A stretch of 64,000 nucleotides of DNA from Diphasiastrum complanatum (GCA_029204225.1 CM055113.1:16435745-16499744); one strand, 5' to 3'; shown: positions 1 to 12,588, counted from the stretch's first letter. Notes: generated by a model from the sequence alone, not told the origin. Made by a program: numbers and translations.

Positions 1-1008
1 GCTATCCTAGTTGTGGTTGACATACTCACGAAAATGGCTCATTTTATTCCAACTAGTAATAAGATTGATGCACCTGGTATGGCTGATTTGTTTATATAGC
101 ATGTATTCAAACTTCATGGATTACCTAGATCTATTGTGTCTGATAGGGATTCTCGTTTTATTGGCAACTTTTGGATTGCAGTATTTGAGAAGTTAGAGAT
201 GCAGTTGGGAATGAGTAGTTCTAATCATCCTGAAACAGATGGGCAGACTGAGAGAGTTAACCAAACCTTGGAAGACATGCTTAGGGTGTATGTGAGTGAA
301 AGGCAAACGCAATGGGAATGTTACCTACCATTGTTGGAGTTTGTCTATAATGATAAAAAGAATGCTTCCACGAAGATGAGTCCTTTTGAGCTAAATTATG
401 GTTTTAGACCAGCCAATCCAATTACTATAGGTATGCCTCATAAGACACCTAGTGCTATGGAATTTCTAATTCACATGCAACAGATGTTGGAGTTAGCACA
501 GGAAAATGTAAAAGCAGCGATGGATCGGGCAAAGACATATGCTGATCTGGATCATACGCCAAGAGAGTTTGAGGAAGGAGATATGGCATTTCTCAGGATT
601 CCAAAGGACTCAAAAACCCTAAAGATAGGGAAGTGTTATAAGCTGTCACCTAGATACTGTGGACCTTGGAAAATTGTTATAAAGATTAATAGCGTTGTTT
701 ATGAACTGGATTTGCCTGTTGGTTGTAAGGTTCATCATGTTTTTCATGTTTCACGCTTAAAGAAGGTTTTACATGACGGTGATAACTTGTTGGCTGATGG
801 CCTTGTATTGTTTCAGGAGCATGGGGAGGTGATGCATGGACCAGCGGAGTATTGGACCGGAGGCAGAGACGGTTGCGGAATCATTTGCTCCGTGAGTACT
901 TGGTTGCATGGCATGGACGACCTCTCAGTGATGCTACCTGGGAGACCGCGCATGGGTTGCATGTACAGTAAGTATCCAGACTTTGCCATGGAGGACGATG
1001 TCATATGA
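1..1008 (+). pseudogene. Ty3/gypsy integrase, 3' end of pol
   Basis: This is the retrotransposon integrase that inserts cDNA into chromosomes. One frame runs from base 1 and is broken only by TAG at 97-99, where a related copy at 3541 has a GAG codon. The three catalytic residues are visible: Asp in VVDILTK, Asp in VSDRDSRF and Glu in DGQTERVN. The C-terminal part has the usual HHVFHVSRLKK motif near 730-765. From about 855 the chromodomain-like end (EYLVAWHGRPLSDATWE) lies in a different frame, so there is also a frameshift. The upstream part of pol is outside the window. The polypurine tract and LTR follow directly. Confidence 0.9.
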
Positions 1009-1690
1009 GGAGGGAAGGGATGTGACATGTACTTTAAATCCCTTGCCCAATGTAAATGGTAAATTGTAATTATCAAGTTGTAAATGGGTAAGTCACCGGC
1101 CTGTGGAGACAATTGTAAATTGCAATGTAAATATCTGCTAGAGTGACTAAATCCGAGATGGCCAAGGGGGTACTGGGTCTCATGAGAATCTGCTGGACTG
1201 ACCTCCTAAAAAAGTAAGAAGGCTTGACCGGTCAACGTGACACGTGTCACATGCTCACTGGGACAATTGGTCTAGTGCATGAGTGACACTTGTCGGACGG
1301 ACGGGTCAACAGGACTTGTGTCATATGCTCATTGGCACACTTGGTCCAATGCATGAGTGGCACGTGTCAAAATTGTCCACCTACTAGCTTGCCTATGTGT
1401 CAAGGTACTGCCAAGTGGCGAGTGTCGATTGTGCATGGAGTTTGCCATGTGTCGACGCTAGGATGTGTCAGGGTTAAGGGGTGCTTGAGGGGATATAGTG
1501 TGAGCCTTGTCAGACATTCCTCATTATGGTACTCCTATGCAGCTATGGTTGGGAGGAGACTTGCAGCAAAGCTCTCATGTTTGCTAGTTGATCTATGTAC
1601 ATTTGCTTGAGATTGATAAAGTGACGGATTTGTTGGGTAATTATGTGTATTTACTTAGGGTTTGTGACCTTGTGTGCAACAATTCACAAG
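1007..1690 (+). mobile_element. Polypurine tract and 3' LTR of gypsy element
   Basis: A purine run (AGGAGGGAAGGGA, 1007-1020) follows the integrase stop and is followed by TGTGACATG at 1021. That is the usual junction between the internal region and the 3' LTR in plant gypsy elements. The right edge is not defined, because the next gypsy fragment starts near 1711. No gene is seen inside; the open frame at 1290-1610 has no recognisable protein. Confidence 0.6.
1231..1378. repeat. Two 74-bp imperfect tandem units in the LTR
   Basis: Units start with GTCAAC at 1231 and 1305. Each carries a CACGTGTC or CTTGTGTC block, ATGCTCAYTGG and TGCATGAGTG. A weaker third unit may follow to about 1440. The CACGTG cores resemble plant G-box sites, so these could be LTR enhancers; that role is inferred. 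Confidence 0.7.
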
Positions 1691-1710
1691 TGAACTCCCA
1701 TCTATTCTAT

Positions 1711-3680
1711 AAGATTGAGTTAATTCCTGGATCATCTCCTGAGTCTGAAAGAGGAGGAAGAAGTGCAAAGCATGATTGAGGACTATCTTGCCAAAGGGCA
1801 AGTAAGACCTAGCCTCTCCCCATTTGCCTCTCCGATCATTCTAGTAAAAAAGAAGGATGGGTGGTAGAGGATGGGTGTTAGAGGATGTGTGTGGATTATC
1901 GAGGCTTGAACAAGATAACTGTTAAGCATCGATATCCTATGCCACATACAAATGATCTTTTGGATGCCCTTCATTGTGTTACAGTGTTTAGCAAAATTGA
2001 CATGAAGAGTGGTTATCACCAGGTGAGAGTTCGCAAAAGGATGTCTATAAGACTACCTTCCGAACTCGCTTTGGACACTATGGATTTCTAGTTAAGCCCT
2101 TTGGATTAATAACGCACCAACAACATTTATGATATTAATGAACGATCTGCTTAGACTGTCTATGGGCAAGTTTGCGATTAACTTTGTTGATGTCATACTT
2201 GTTCACAATCGTGGTGATGTTGCACATGTGAGTCACCTTAGAACTATGTTGTCAACTTTGAGGGAAATCATATTATTTGCTAATAAAAAGAGCGAATTAT
2301 TTAAAAGGGAATTGCACATTTGAGTTTTATAGTGTCAGCTGATGCTATAAAACTAGATCCTCAAAAAGAATTTGTTCTTCTTGCTTGGCCTGTTCCTACA
2401 AACTTGACAGCATTAAGAAGCTTTCTTGGATTAGCTATGTTTTATCGTAAAGGTGTGAAGACTATTCACACGTAGCTGTGCCATTGACCGATATGTTACA
2501 GAAAATTAAGTGGAATGAATGGACAAAGGTTTAGTAGCAAAGTTTCAATGCTTTGAAACAAGTTGTGACTGACTTTGTTACATTACAAATTGTTGACCCT
2601 CATAAACCATTTGTTGTGGAAATGAATGCAACTGACATCATTGTTGGGGCAAATCTGATGCAAGAGGGTAGACCTATGGCCTTTGAGAGCAAGAAGCACC
2701 TTGCACAGAAGAATTATCCAACTCATGAGGAGTTGTATGCCATAGTCCACGCTTTGAAGGCATGGAGGCATTATTTGTATGGTGCGGAATTCTATGTGTA
2801 CACCGACCATAACACTTTGAGATATTTCTTCAACCAGTCGGACCTTAGAGGGCGTCAAGCTTGGTGGCGGGCTGAGTTGATGCAGAATTTCACATGGAAA
2901 TTTGGTACAAAAAAGATGCCAAAAATCGTGTGGCTGATGCTTTATCTCATATACCCTTTCAAATGTCTTTTGTGGTCAGTAAAAATGACCTAATTGCTAA
3001 GATTAGACAGGCTCATCAAGAGGATCCTCATTGTAAGGAAATTGTGAGAGAGACAAATCTTGTACAAGTAGAATCTCAAGAGGAGAGTTCTAGTCTAGTC
3101 TTTTTGCTCACACTTATGTCAAATATACCATAGAAGATGGTATGGTTAAAATAGAAAACTTCTCAATCTAACTTGTGAGGAGCTGGGCAAGAAGATTTTC
3201 CATTTATGTCATGATAGCTCGAGTGTTGGTCATCCTTTGTGGATAGGACCTATGAGCTAATCCTATGTAAATTTTGGTGGCCTAAGCTGAAAAAAGTTGT
3301 TTACCATTATGTGACGCACTGTCTAAAGTGTTAGGTCAATAAAGCCGAAAGGATCAAGATTCCTGGAATTTTACACCCACTACCTGGGCCAGGAGGATGG
3401 AAGAGTATCTCCATGGTCACCAACTTGCCTCGTACACAGTTACAGCATGATTCTATCTTGATCATAGTTAACAGACTCACTAAGATGGCTCATTTTATTC
3501 CAACGCATAAAAAGATTGATGTGTTTGGAGTAGCTAGCCTATTTATCGAGCATGTGTTTAGACTTCGTATAGTGTCTGACAGAGACACTTGATTTACTGG
3601 GAACTTTTGAACGACAGTTATGGCTAAACTAGAAGTCCAATTGAGAATGAGCAATACGGAGCATCCTGAAAGAGTTTGAT
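1711..3680 (+). pseudogene. Second Ty3/gypsy pol relic (RT, RNase H, integrase)
   Basis: The order is that of gypsy pol. It begins with KIELIPGSS at 1711, then LSLKEEEEVQ at 1740 and the RT core (MCVDYRGLNKITVKHRYPM at 1885). The polymerase box reads FVDV instead of YVDD-type YLDD, so the second catalytic Asp is lost. RNase H follows at 2553-2990 (YTDHNTLRYFF), then a degenerate HHCC zinc finger (CHDSSSVGHP, HCLKC) near 3200-3330. The first part of an integrase core (IIVNRLTKMAHFIP) stops near 3680. Several frameshifts and stops break it. Its integrase is closely related to the one at position 1, so both come from the same family. Confidence 0.85.
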
Positions 3681-4411
3681 TTTGAAGACATATTTATGTT
3701 CCTACACTATCACACTTGAAATGTACTATTTTGTTCTATATATTTGTCTTACTTGATATCTCTCACCATTACTCATTCCTCAGTCCCGCATCCCATCATC
3801 TTGGTTAAGTCTGATAGGGTCGATATCCATTTTGGTTTCGCCTTCGTGATAGGTCTAAGTGGAAGGATCCTAACTACAAACTTTTTGCAAATATATGGAC
3901 AAGAGTCAACCTCACAATTGCCCAACTTCTTGCTATGCATATTGGTTGGTTTTGTGAGCACAATGCCCTCAGATTTTATGAATGACTTTACTTTGCATTG
4001 ATATCTTATGGATGAATTTTATTTGGCGTTTGGCTACATTGGAATTTTCTTTTTATGATGTGATGGATGGTCAGGCTGGTCTACCTTTCAACGTTGGCAT
4101 ATTATATAAGCATGTATTGTTCGGAATGAGTAGGCTTGATTGATATTTGGGGAAACGGCCCTAGTACAATGCCATTTAAAACGTCGGGGCAATAAAAAGT
4201 ATATAATAACAATATGCTCTTCAAAAAATATGCTTGATTTTATGAGGTGAGTGCGATTCAATTTAGTTGGTGGGAGTGTCACATCTACAAAAGTTGGCTT
4301 TGTGAGTGTTATGACAAGGGAGTCGAACCTCCATTTGTGGGATAACTTGGAGCACTCTTGTCGCGATCCCTACTAAGAAGATGAACATATTGAGGCCCAT
4401 TAGACAAAGAA
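3681..4411. other. No gene recognised
   Basis: AT-rich sequence with no coding signature. GGTGGGAG followed by TGTCACATC near 4265-4280 could be a worn polypurine tract and LTR edge, but this is not supported by a second copy. Confidence 0.4.
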
Positions 4412-4663
4412 GTGTACTTTAGTTGCAATCCTCATTTTCTAGGCAAGATAAAACAAAGAGGCATGCGCTTGAATGAGGTTAACTTCGAAAAAGACATTCT
4501 GTGTGAGAGCAACAAAGAGTGGTCATCGAACATTGAGAGGGTTCAAAGAGTTGAGGGTGAAGCTCCACATGCTTTTTTCGATTCTCAAACTCCATCGAAG
4601 CTACCTACAACCTTGAAATTCTCAGGACCTGTCGAGTTTGATCAGAGGAGCAACTCCGAATGA
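4412..4663 (+). CDS. Short open frame, unknown
   Basis: An 83-residue open frame that I do not recognise. It is hydrophilic, has no membrane segment, and ends in a segment reading FDQRSNSE. That ending resembles acidic linker peptides found in gypsy polyproteins. It may be a retrotransposon fragment or chance. The following 450 bases (4664-5120) hold no gene that I can see. Confidence 0.2.
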   Translation: MYFSCNPHFLGKIKQRGMRLNEVNFEKDILCESNKEWSSNIERVQRVEGEAPHAFFDSQTPSKLPTTLKFSGPVEFDQRSNSE

Positions 4664-5120
4664 CCGTATATCTAGTCTAGATTTTTGGTATCTGCATCTC
4701 TGTAAAAGGGTGTGTATAATTTCAATTTGCAATGCAAATATTCTTGACTGAAATGATCGCTGTTCTTCTCTGGATAGTTTTTGTCTAGCTTTTGTCTGGC
4801 TTACTCGCTCTTAGAAATTTTATATTAGTACCAGCCTTGAAATGATTTTTATCAGCAAATTTTGTTGGCTTGGGGCTGGCCATTACAGATAATATCCAGG
4901 AGAGATTCTCATGATGCTGAAGAGCTCTAGTACATGAAAAATTTGTGACTCATTGGTTAGTTCTTCACAATTTCCTAAACTAGAATCTACTTTGCCATGA
5001 TCAAATGTAAAACTATTTTTCTAGTTTGAATTTGCAATGTATTGTATAATTGTTGTGTTGAATGGATGAGAAATACGATGGTCTAATTTTGTGTTTGATC
5101 TCGTCTATTCACAATGCACT

Positions 5121-5190
5121 ATAGTACTACATTGGTACTTAAATAACTGAGAAGCATAGTACTACTTTGGTACTTAAATAACTGAGAAGC
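5121..5190. repeat. 35-bp tandem duplication
   Basis: Two units, 5121-5155 and 5156-5190, differ at one base (CTACATTGG versus CTACTTTGG). They lie just downstream of the plastid-protein exon on the minus strand and include its read-through stop. Confidence 0.9.
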
Positions 5191-5273
5191 AGTCTCATGT
5201 AGATGTATTTGACCTTCTTGCTTGCGCATTTATAGAAGAAATTCCTCAAAGCCTCAAAAAGGCATAAACGTAC

Positions 5274-5855
5274 CAACTCCTTAGCGCGTTGCGCACGTCT
5301 TCGCAGTGATCGGTAGAGCAGCACGGCAATGGCACCTGTCAGAATTACACTGCCAACTAGCTGGATAGGAGAAGCCTCGGGAATTTCGAATGGATCTACC
5401 TCCCTGGGAAGCTGTATCGGTCCTCCTCCTCCACCTTCCCCTTCAGCCTCCGCCGATGTGACTTGCATTTGGTCTAGCGTGTCCTCTGCCACTACATGAA
5501 GCTCACGTCCCCGTAATTTTGCAGCAGCAGCATCAACCGCGTATCGTTTGTTTGGAGAATGAAGACAGACATGGCAGAAGGATGATGCAGCTTTTTGAAG
5601 CTTCATGTACGGCCTGTACATTCCAGGCGGAATAACACAAGACGAACAGTGATGCAGTCTGGAACGATGACAAGAAGCAGGCTCCTGTTGGGTTGAGAGT
5701 GGCCTCTTGTGGGCAGCAAAAGATCCATAGACAGAATCAAAATGGGATGGCAGGTGGTGGAGGTGATGAAGAAGAAGAGGTGAAAGAGCGTTGAGGATTG
5801 GGGGAGTGGTGATGGTGGTGTGAGAAGCCCACGGAGTAGCAAGCTTGTTCTGCAT
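5274..5855 (-). CDS. Predicted chloroplast single-pass membrane protein, exon 1
   Basis: I chose the Met at 5855 (MQNKLATPWASHTT) because the open frame upstream of it is only translated microsatellite. The first 60 or so residues are rich in Ser, Thr, His and Leu with few acids, like a plastid transit peptide. A Gly/Glu-rich linker follows, then an acidic segment (VDPFEIPEASP), one hydrophobic helix (VGSVILTGAIAVLLYRSL) and a basic tail (RRRAQRAKEL). The frame runs into a strong plant 5' splice site, GAGTTG|GTACGT, with the exon ending at 5274. Reading through would add 45 poorly conserved residues to a stop at 5139. It resembles plant plastid proteins of a DUF3082-like type, but I am not certain of the family. 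No second exon is visible in the 5.2 kb to the window edge. Confidence 0.65.
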
Positions 5856-5895
5856 TGATGCAGTGTTGCTTCTTTTGTTTCTGCCTTCACATAAA

Positions 5896-5952
5896 AGATG
5901 AGATGAGATGAGATGAGATGAGAATCTATATGAGGAGATGAGATGAGATGAG
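5896..5952. repeat. GAGAT microsatellite
   Basis: Interrupted pentanucleotide array (AGATG/GAGAT) just upstream of the plastid-protein start codon on the minus strand, probably in its 5' leader or promoter. Confidence 0.9.
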
Positions 5953-6019
5953 AATCTACTATACATTTAATTTTACGGTCCTTTTTCATAAGACAACTCC
6001 TGTACAAAATTAACACCAT

Positions 6020-7799
6020 AATATCTAGAGGAATGAAGTTTTTTTTTCATGATTCAATGCACTTCAAACATTTGAAATAAAATTCCAACACATCCTTTAT
6101 GTGTTTTCTATGTTTTTTTATTTTTGGCCTTGCAAAGCCGATTCTACTCAACAGGTTGTGTTTCAATTTAGAGAAAGGAGTTGAGTTCCCTGGGCGCTTT
6201 TACATGAACCTTTGCATCTCCCCTCAACCCATACTTGGGTGAGGCGGTATGCACTATTTTGTTGTATCAATCCCTTATCAAAATAGGTTTGTAAGTCATT
6301 CATGAAGAGCAGTGTGACCTGCTCATCTCAATCATGGCTCATTATTGTTAATCTCAGCTCTGTTTGGAAGGGGTTGCAAAATCTCAACATGTGTTTCACC
6401 CTATTACCATGCTTCTCACTCGTTTGAAAGAGCGACCTTCAAAAAATTGCCTCCTCTTCATAAAAACACAAACAAAACATCTCCAGTGCCAATAGTTTTT
6501 ACCATTGCATTGGACTTTATTTGCACAAGCAAGCACAAAAAAATTTGATGTTCGAAAGTGGAGGAAGCTACCGGTGGATTCTTGTTACATACCCATAAGG
6601 TCATGTAACGATTGCCTAGAGGTGACAATCTTGTTGTATGGGATGGAACATGATTCGGAGCTATAGATCAATTTGCTGCCACACATCAATGTCCTATTGG
6701 CACCCTTGGTTGTTGACCCACGACAATGTGTTCTACAAACCACGTTGATGGTCCAAACATGGATGTGTTGGTGGAGATGACTATACTATGTGAGGTGGAT
6801 TTCCATGAGATGGGCATTCATTCTACTAGAGGGTGGATGGTCCATCTCACATGGTTAAGCTAGTCCAATATCTTAGTCTCAAGATGTAGGTAAGATAGGA
6901 GGTGGTGGTATGGGACTTCGTGACCTAGTGGAGGCTTGAGCATGCTTGATTGGTGTTCTATAGCTCCAGTGCATAGGGGTGAGATGACAATGTCTCTATG
7001 GAAATGTAACAAGTTTGTCACTGATTGTGTGATTACCTTACCTTGGTCGGCTTCAACAATAAGAATTCATAACAATTGGTATCAAAGCCACCAATCATCG
7101 TTATTAAGATGCAATCGTTCTAATTCTTTTTTGGTTGTCTTGTACTTCATAAAAGTGTCTTTTTGAAACTTGTCTTCCATGGGCCAAAGGACATTAAAGT
7201 GTTTGCTTTTTGTGTGGCTGAGATTAGACATGTTTTGGCTATATAATGTCCCTATCAATCCTAACTTTTTTTCAGGTTCAAGAAGTCTCTTCTATTTTTC
7301 AATCAGCTATTTTTTGGCTGAAGCCATAATTGTTTTATGCTATCCAAGTTTTGCACACATAATTGTCAAAAAAGTTTTGTTTTCTGACATCAAAAGAAAA
7401 TAGTCCAATTTGACTCTTTTTGGGTCTTATAAGAAGCCGAAACTAAAAAAAAAAAACCTTTGAGTTTTTTTTGTTTGTAATAGAAACTTTAGTGGTTTTA
7501 AAGAAAATTTCCCACCCATATTCTACTCCTCTCCATATAGTCTCCATTCGAATGAGGATAGGACCCTCCTCAAGATTTGCACCCATGCCAACATGTTGTG
7601 TAGGCAACCCCAAGGAAGGGAGGGGACAGGTAACGGAAGGGAGGAGATTTCTCTTATTCCTATGAAAGTAAAAGAAAAGAGGGGATGTATCCAAACCTGT
7701 GCAAGGCTACATGGCCTCCCCGGGTGAAAACTTATGTTTAAAAAGAAAACAAAGATATTGTAAAATAGTGTTGCTAGATTCTTGGGGTAGGAGTTGATT
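6020..7799. other. No gene recognised; possible copia LTR end
   Basis: AT-rich sequence with short frames only. TGGTATCAAAGCC at 7077-7089 matches the tRNA-Met primer binding site used by plant copia elements and is preceded by CATAACA at 7068-7074. A worn LTR may therefore end at 7074. No gag follows it. Confidence 0.4.
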
Positions 7800-8900
7800 C
7801 CAGAGCAACAATATAGTGGAGAAAGTCTAAAATTGGCCAATATTAGAAGTAACCATTGGTCTAGCATTATGCAAATGTGACTCCAATTTGTGAGCGTGTT
7901 GGACAGTTGTGCTTGCTAAATGCTTTTTTATTAACTTAGATTCTAAAAAATATCAAGGAAAGTTATGAAACACAATGCTAGTTGATCCAAATGAAATAAG
8001 ATGATAATCTGGATCCATACGAGTAATGGTGCCAAATCTATGTTGCATGTATAAGAACAAAGAGCTCGTTCTCATATGTAGAGTACGTACATTGAGCAAA
8101 CTACAAGTTTTTGCTTTTAAAAGCTACTAGTCTACTATCTTAATAAAGGACTTTTCCTACGTAATCAATAGCATTCATCTTAACAAGGTACATTTTGTTC
8201 AAATTGACTATGTGTAGTATGAGTACATAGACACACAATGCTTTAAGCTTCAAAATCATCATTCCACTGAGTAAGTGGGCTGAGTTTTTTATGATTGTGT
8301 TTAAACATTCTCTTAATTCCCTTAAGAAGATTCGTTAGGGACAATGCCAACAAAAATTCATTGTTTTAAAATTTATGAAAGAATCATGTGAAGCCCAAAA
8401 TATGGTTTTTGAGATAGGCCACTGTTGTACCTTATGGAGAAGATTGTCATTGTTTGTTGACAAGTTGTTTAAGCATTCGTGAGTCCGAATGGTAGAACTA
8501 AAAAATTCAATGTGGTCCTATTTTGTACCAAAACCTACTTTTTGCATGTTTTCATCTTTTACTCTAATTTGATTGTTATCCAATCTAAGGTCTATCTAGG
8601 ATAAATACCTTGCACCATTCAGACAATCCATTAGATCATCCATTCTAGCTAAGGGATAACAATTCTTAGTAATCATTCTATTCAGCTTGTTAAAATCTAA
8701 ACACAAGCATATGAATGCCTCATATTTCATATTGACTAAAAATATTGGTGCCTCCCAAGAGGATTTACTAGATCTCACATGGCCCATATGTGAATAGTTC
8801 TATAACTGGCTCGCATCGTTATCTGCTTTCTTCAAACTCATCATGTATGAAAAAACAATACATGATAATTGTTGAGAAGAACTTCTATTTGAATATCTAC
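7800..8900 (-). pseudogene. Ty3/gypsy RT-RNase H relic
   Basis: Read on the minus strand, the order is RT finger and palm (MGHVRSSKSSWEAPIFLV, FNKLNRMITKNCYPLARMDD), then IRVKDEN and a LPFGLTNA-type box near 8470. RNase H follows between about 8330 and 7975 (STYENELFVLIHAT, HHYSYGS), with a tail near 7900 (SLKYFLESKL). The segment upstream of the RT (LPPSRTVD near 8920) also fits gypsy. Frameshifts and stops are frequent. No LTR was found. Confidence 0.75.
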
Positions 8901-9740
8901 AGTCCTAGAGGGAGGTAGACTCTCAAGCAAGCAAGGTCTTTCTAAGACTTTTGAAAGAATAAATTTTCACAATTCTCTATTCTAGGTTTATTTGAAGATA
9001 TAGAATTAGAAAAATGCAATAAATCAATGGAACTTTTTTTAATAGCAACACTATTCGTCTTTCTAAATAACAAGGAAAACCTTGGTACTCAACAAAAATC
9101 ATCAACAACAAGATCCTCATCTATTGCTAATGATGAACCAAAATCAATATCTTTGACCATCTCTATAAGATTTTCAATAACATTGGACATATCATCCGTT
9201 TGCACTAGTATAAATTAATGAAAAACCGATTACTTTTTATTTGCAAATACAATCTAGTTATGAAATTTTACAAGCATGAAAAATCTTAAAATTTTAAAAA
9301 CAAAAAAGTGCACCTATGAAATGTGGGATTTCTCATTGTGTTTTCCACATCGAAACTCATGATCCATGACACTGTGCCTTAGTTGAATTCTTAGTTCCTT
9401 GCATTGTTTACACTTGCATAGTATCTTTTCTTCTAAGTGCCTCAAATTAATGGGGATTTATTACTCACATTTATTTTATTTTTGTCCAATTTTTTTCTTG
9501 CAAAAGATGACCATTTGCTCATGTCACGATTTTGTTAGCCTAGAGACCTTTCTTTCTGTCATGGGATTTTAGCTTCATATTTCAAGAGGATCACGTCATT
9601 GTCATGTTGCTTGCATTGTCATTTTGTTCACGATTTTCTATAGTATCTCCTTGTGCCTTAAAATTTTAATATACATAATTCATATCAGATGGCGTGTCTC
9701 AAGAGGGTATAATGAATATACCATTTCTTTGACACCTCTT
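8901..9740. other. No gene recognised
   Basis: AT-rich. It may include more of the gypsy relic at its left edge. Nothing else can be assigned. Confidence 0.4.
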
Positions 9741-10651
9741 TGCTAGGAAAATGGAAGGAATGAAACAACAGAAGTCGGACGTGTTGAACGAATCGGATCG
9801 GAACGATCCTACTAGTGCTCGAAGGTAGGTTCCGACAAATTCCTTGGTGCATGCAAAACTGATAACTAAGTAGGCGAACACAATAATAAATTTAGAGCTT
9901 AATGCGCAGTAGTAGCGGAAGCAAGAGCAGACAATTAGACAAGCAATCAAAAAGTTAGACAGAAAGTGGATAGCATGCAATACTTGCAAAATCAAAACGC
10001 AGAACCAGACAGTAATATATTCAGACTGAATGTAATGAAATACAAGTCAGTGATGCAAGTGAGCACAACATAATTGTGGGCGAAATTGTGTGCTCACAAA
10101 GCTAACTACAAACTGTAAAAGCTATGAGCTTATTGACAATCCATTTGAGGAAAGAATTGATGCATGAAAGCATCTACAATGTCTGCCTCTCTATTTCATT
10201 TTGTATGTATAGATTATAATGATTTATATACAATGTTACATTTATGCAGATGAAAAGTGTGGAGCCGTTATGTTGTCTGTTAGAGATCATGAGTGGCTGT
10301 TGTCATTGTCATTTCTGTTTGCACAGTACAGGAGCAAGCATGGAATACGACATTTGACTATGAAGAAATGGCTTCAGTCATTTTGCAAAAAATGCAAAGG
10401 TGTCACAAAATGCCGAAGGCCGAAAAAGCCGAAGGTTTGCTTTGAGAAGACTTTGATGTCAAGGAAGTCACTGATGTGGAAATCGAGGACTTCGATGTCG
10501 ATCGAGTTTGATTTATAAGAGCTCCATTTTGAACCTTCGACGATCGTCGAAGACTTTGGACAAGGAAACGTCGGACAAATCGAAGTGAAGGAAGGTTGTC
10601 TCGGCTTTCCATATATTTCTGCAGACTGTGTGAAAATGCGAGTAAAAAACA
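9741..10651 (-). repeat. 3' LTR of deleted copia element
   Basis: Homologous to 12589-13532 along its length, with shared blocks such as GATAACTAAGTAGG and TAGCGGAAGC. It is 33 bp shorter because one copy of the GAAGTCGAGGACTTCGATG repeat is missing. Confidence 0.85.
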
Positions 10652-10673
10652 CCATTGTCGAATCTCAGGGCTT

Positions 10674-11460
10674 TCATCTGTTACCAGTCTCTTTCTCTGC
10701 ATGCTCCTTGAAGATTCTGAAGCGATTGAAAGCTTCTAATTTTTTCTTAATAAAATACATCGTAGTTCTTTTAGAAAATTCATCAATAAAAGTCATAAAA
10801 TACTTTGCATTCTTTAGTGAAGGATTTTGCATTGGGCCACAGATATCTGTATGTACAACATCTAGCAATCCTCTAGCAGTATGCTGATGGCTTGATATAA
10901 AAGGTTTCCTGGTCTATTTACCGACTAGACAGTCTTGACAAACAGGTAATTCGACTTTCTTATCAAGATAGTCCACATCAAGGACAATGGATTGCTTAGA
11001 CATTTGTTGTATAGAAGCATGATTCAAATGACCAAGTCTATAATGCCAAAGTAAACTTTTATTGATTTGAATAGAAGTACTAAGAGCCTGACTAGAGGTA
11101 GAAAAGCAATGACTTAATCTATGCAAGTATCCATGCCTCTTTTTGAGTGCTAGGATCTTGCATGTCCTATCGACTAATTTACATTGATCACATTAGAATT
11201 CTACTTTATGTCCTAGATCTGTAATTTTGCTAACAAAGAGCAGATTTGGCGACAGATTCGGTACGTGAAGGACATTTGAAAGTAAATCACATTGATCATT
11301 GGCAAAGCTTAATCTTATTGTACCTTCACCTTTGATAGCTTGTGTGCTATTGTCGCCAAGGTAAACATATCATTTGGTACTATAAGGCATATAGGACTCG
11401 AAGCAACCGATATGGCTGGTCATATGTTGTGTGGCTCCAGAATCCAAAAACCAAGAGCTG
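10674..11460 (-). pseudogene. Copia protease, pre-integrase and integrase start
   Basis: In minus-strand order there is a protease active-site segment (FLDSGATQHM, about 11440-11410). The pre-integrase zinc domain follows at 11126-10914 (LWHYRLGHLNH, then CQDCLVGK). The integrase core starts at 10868 (VVHTDICGPM, with the first catalytic Asp). It stops at 10674, before the second Asp, at the deletion junction with the 3' LTR. Frameshifts separate the parts. Confidence 0.8.
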
Positions 11461-11928
11461 TCGTTGGATGCTTCTTGATGGTTTGTCATGAAGACATCGT
11501 GATCCGATTCTTGAATAGGCTGTGGAGCCTTTGCAGTTGCATTTGCCACTTGATTCTACTATTCCTTGGTATTGTTCTTGGCTTGTAGTATTCAACAATC
11601 TTGGATCTCGTGGTTGGACCGCTTGTAGTATTTGCAGAACAACTTCTTCTTTGTCAGCTAATTCGACTACTCTTGATGTTGTGTCAGCTTTTGATCTTTT
11701 TTCGATGACTTCATATCTTTCTTCTTCTGCTTTGTCAAGCCTCTGTTGGTGTATAAGGCGTAAAAGTCGACAGTCAAGGAATTGGAGGCTTCGTTCCTTC
11801 GAGTGTCTTCTTGCAACAGCATTATGATGACTCTTGAAAGAGTCGTTCAAGGTGTGTCTATCATCATCACCCAGCTATCATGTGAGCTTAGCAAGCTTGA
11901 TAGCAGTGTCATTATTGCGTCTTGATCG

Positions 11929-12303
11929 TCAATAAGTGATCTGACCACGACCATCCATTTGCTTCAGCGGGTTCTTGAACTGGTTGATGTAATTATGCAG
12001 GGAATCACCATTTGTCATCTTGAGGGAGTAAAATTTCTTCCTAAAATGTAGCTTGGAAGCTATATCTCGCACTTCGTATAATGTGCTCAAGATGTCCCAG
12101 ACTTCCTTGGATGTTTGAGCCTCAGACACATGGCCGATTTGCATGTCTGATATGTTGAGGATGATCAGTGCAAAAGCTTTTCCATCCTTCAGCTTCCATC
12201 GGGAGATTGCAGCATCATCGGCTTCGGGTCTTGCCTCTGCACCTATAACAATGTCATAAAATTCCTTAGCCCTTAGCACAGTTCTAATCTTAAATTTCCA
12301 CAA
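11929..12303 (-). pseudogene. Copia gag (UBN2-type)
   Basis: This is the capsid-like domain that binds element RNA. The minus-strand frame has the family pattern: KFKIRTVLRAKEFYDIV, then SKEVWDILSTLYE and LHNYINQFK. The first residues and the zinc knuckle region are broken. It lies just inside the primer binding site at 12575-12588. Confidence 0.8.
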
Positions 12304-12574
12304 CTAGTAATCATCAAGCTTGTCCATAATAGGACTGGTTTTTCCTTAGGAATCCATGTGGAAGATTAGTCTAAGTGATAGTAGTAACTATCAATGACTT
12401 AAGAATAAAAATCTAGTGCAAACTTACAGAACAAGAAAACAAGTATCATGTTGGTTAGTAGGATCAGGTTTTGTGGGAAGCTTATCAGGCTATAGAAATA
12501 GCTATGACTTAAAACCGCTTGAGAAATCAGATGAATTTTGATATCAAGGCTCTAAAGAATCAGAGAATAGTAAA

Positions 12575-12588
12575 CCACACTGATACCA
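12575..12588 (-). other. Primer binding site (tRNA-Met)
   Basis: The minus strand reads TGGTATCAGTGTGG directly after an LTR end of CTTAGCA. It matches the 3' end of initiator tRNA-Met as used by copia elements. Confidence 0.8.

Noticed and set aside
4300-4345. Sequence resembling a tRNA T-arm on the minus strand (GGTTCGACTCC)
   Set aside because: The stem does not pair well, and no D-arm, anticodon arm or acceptor stem could be found.
7443-7867. Overlapping minus and plus frames of 64-114 residues
   Set aside because: No motif, mutually overlapping in three frames, low-complexity edges.
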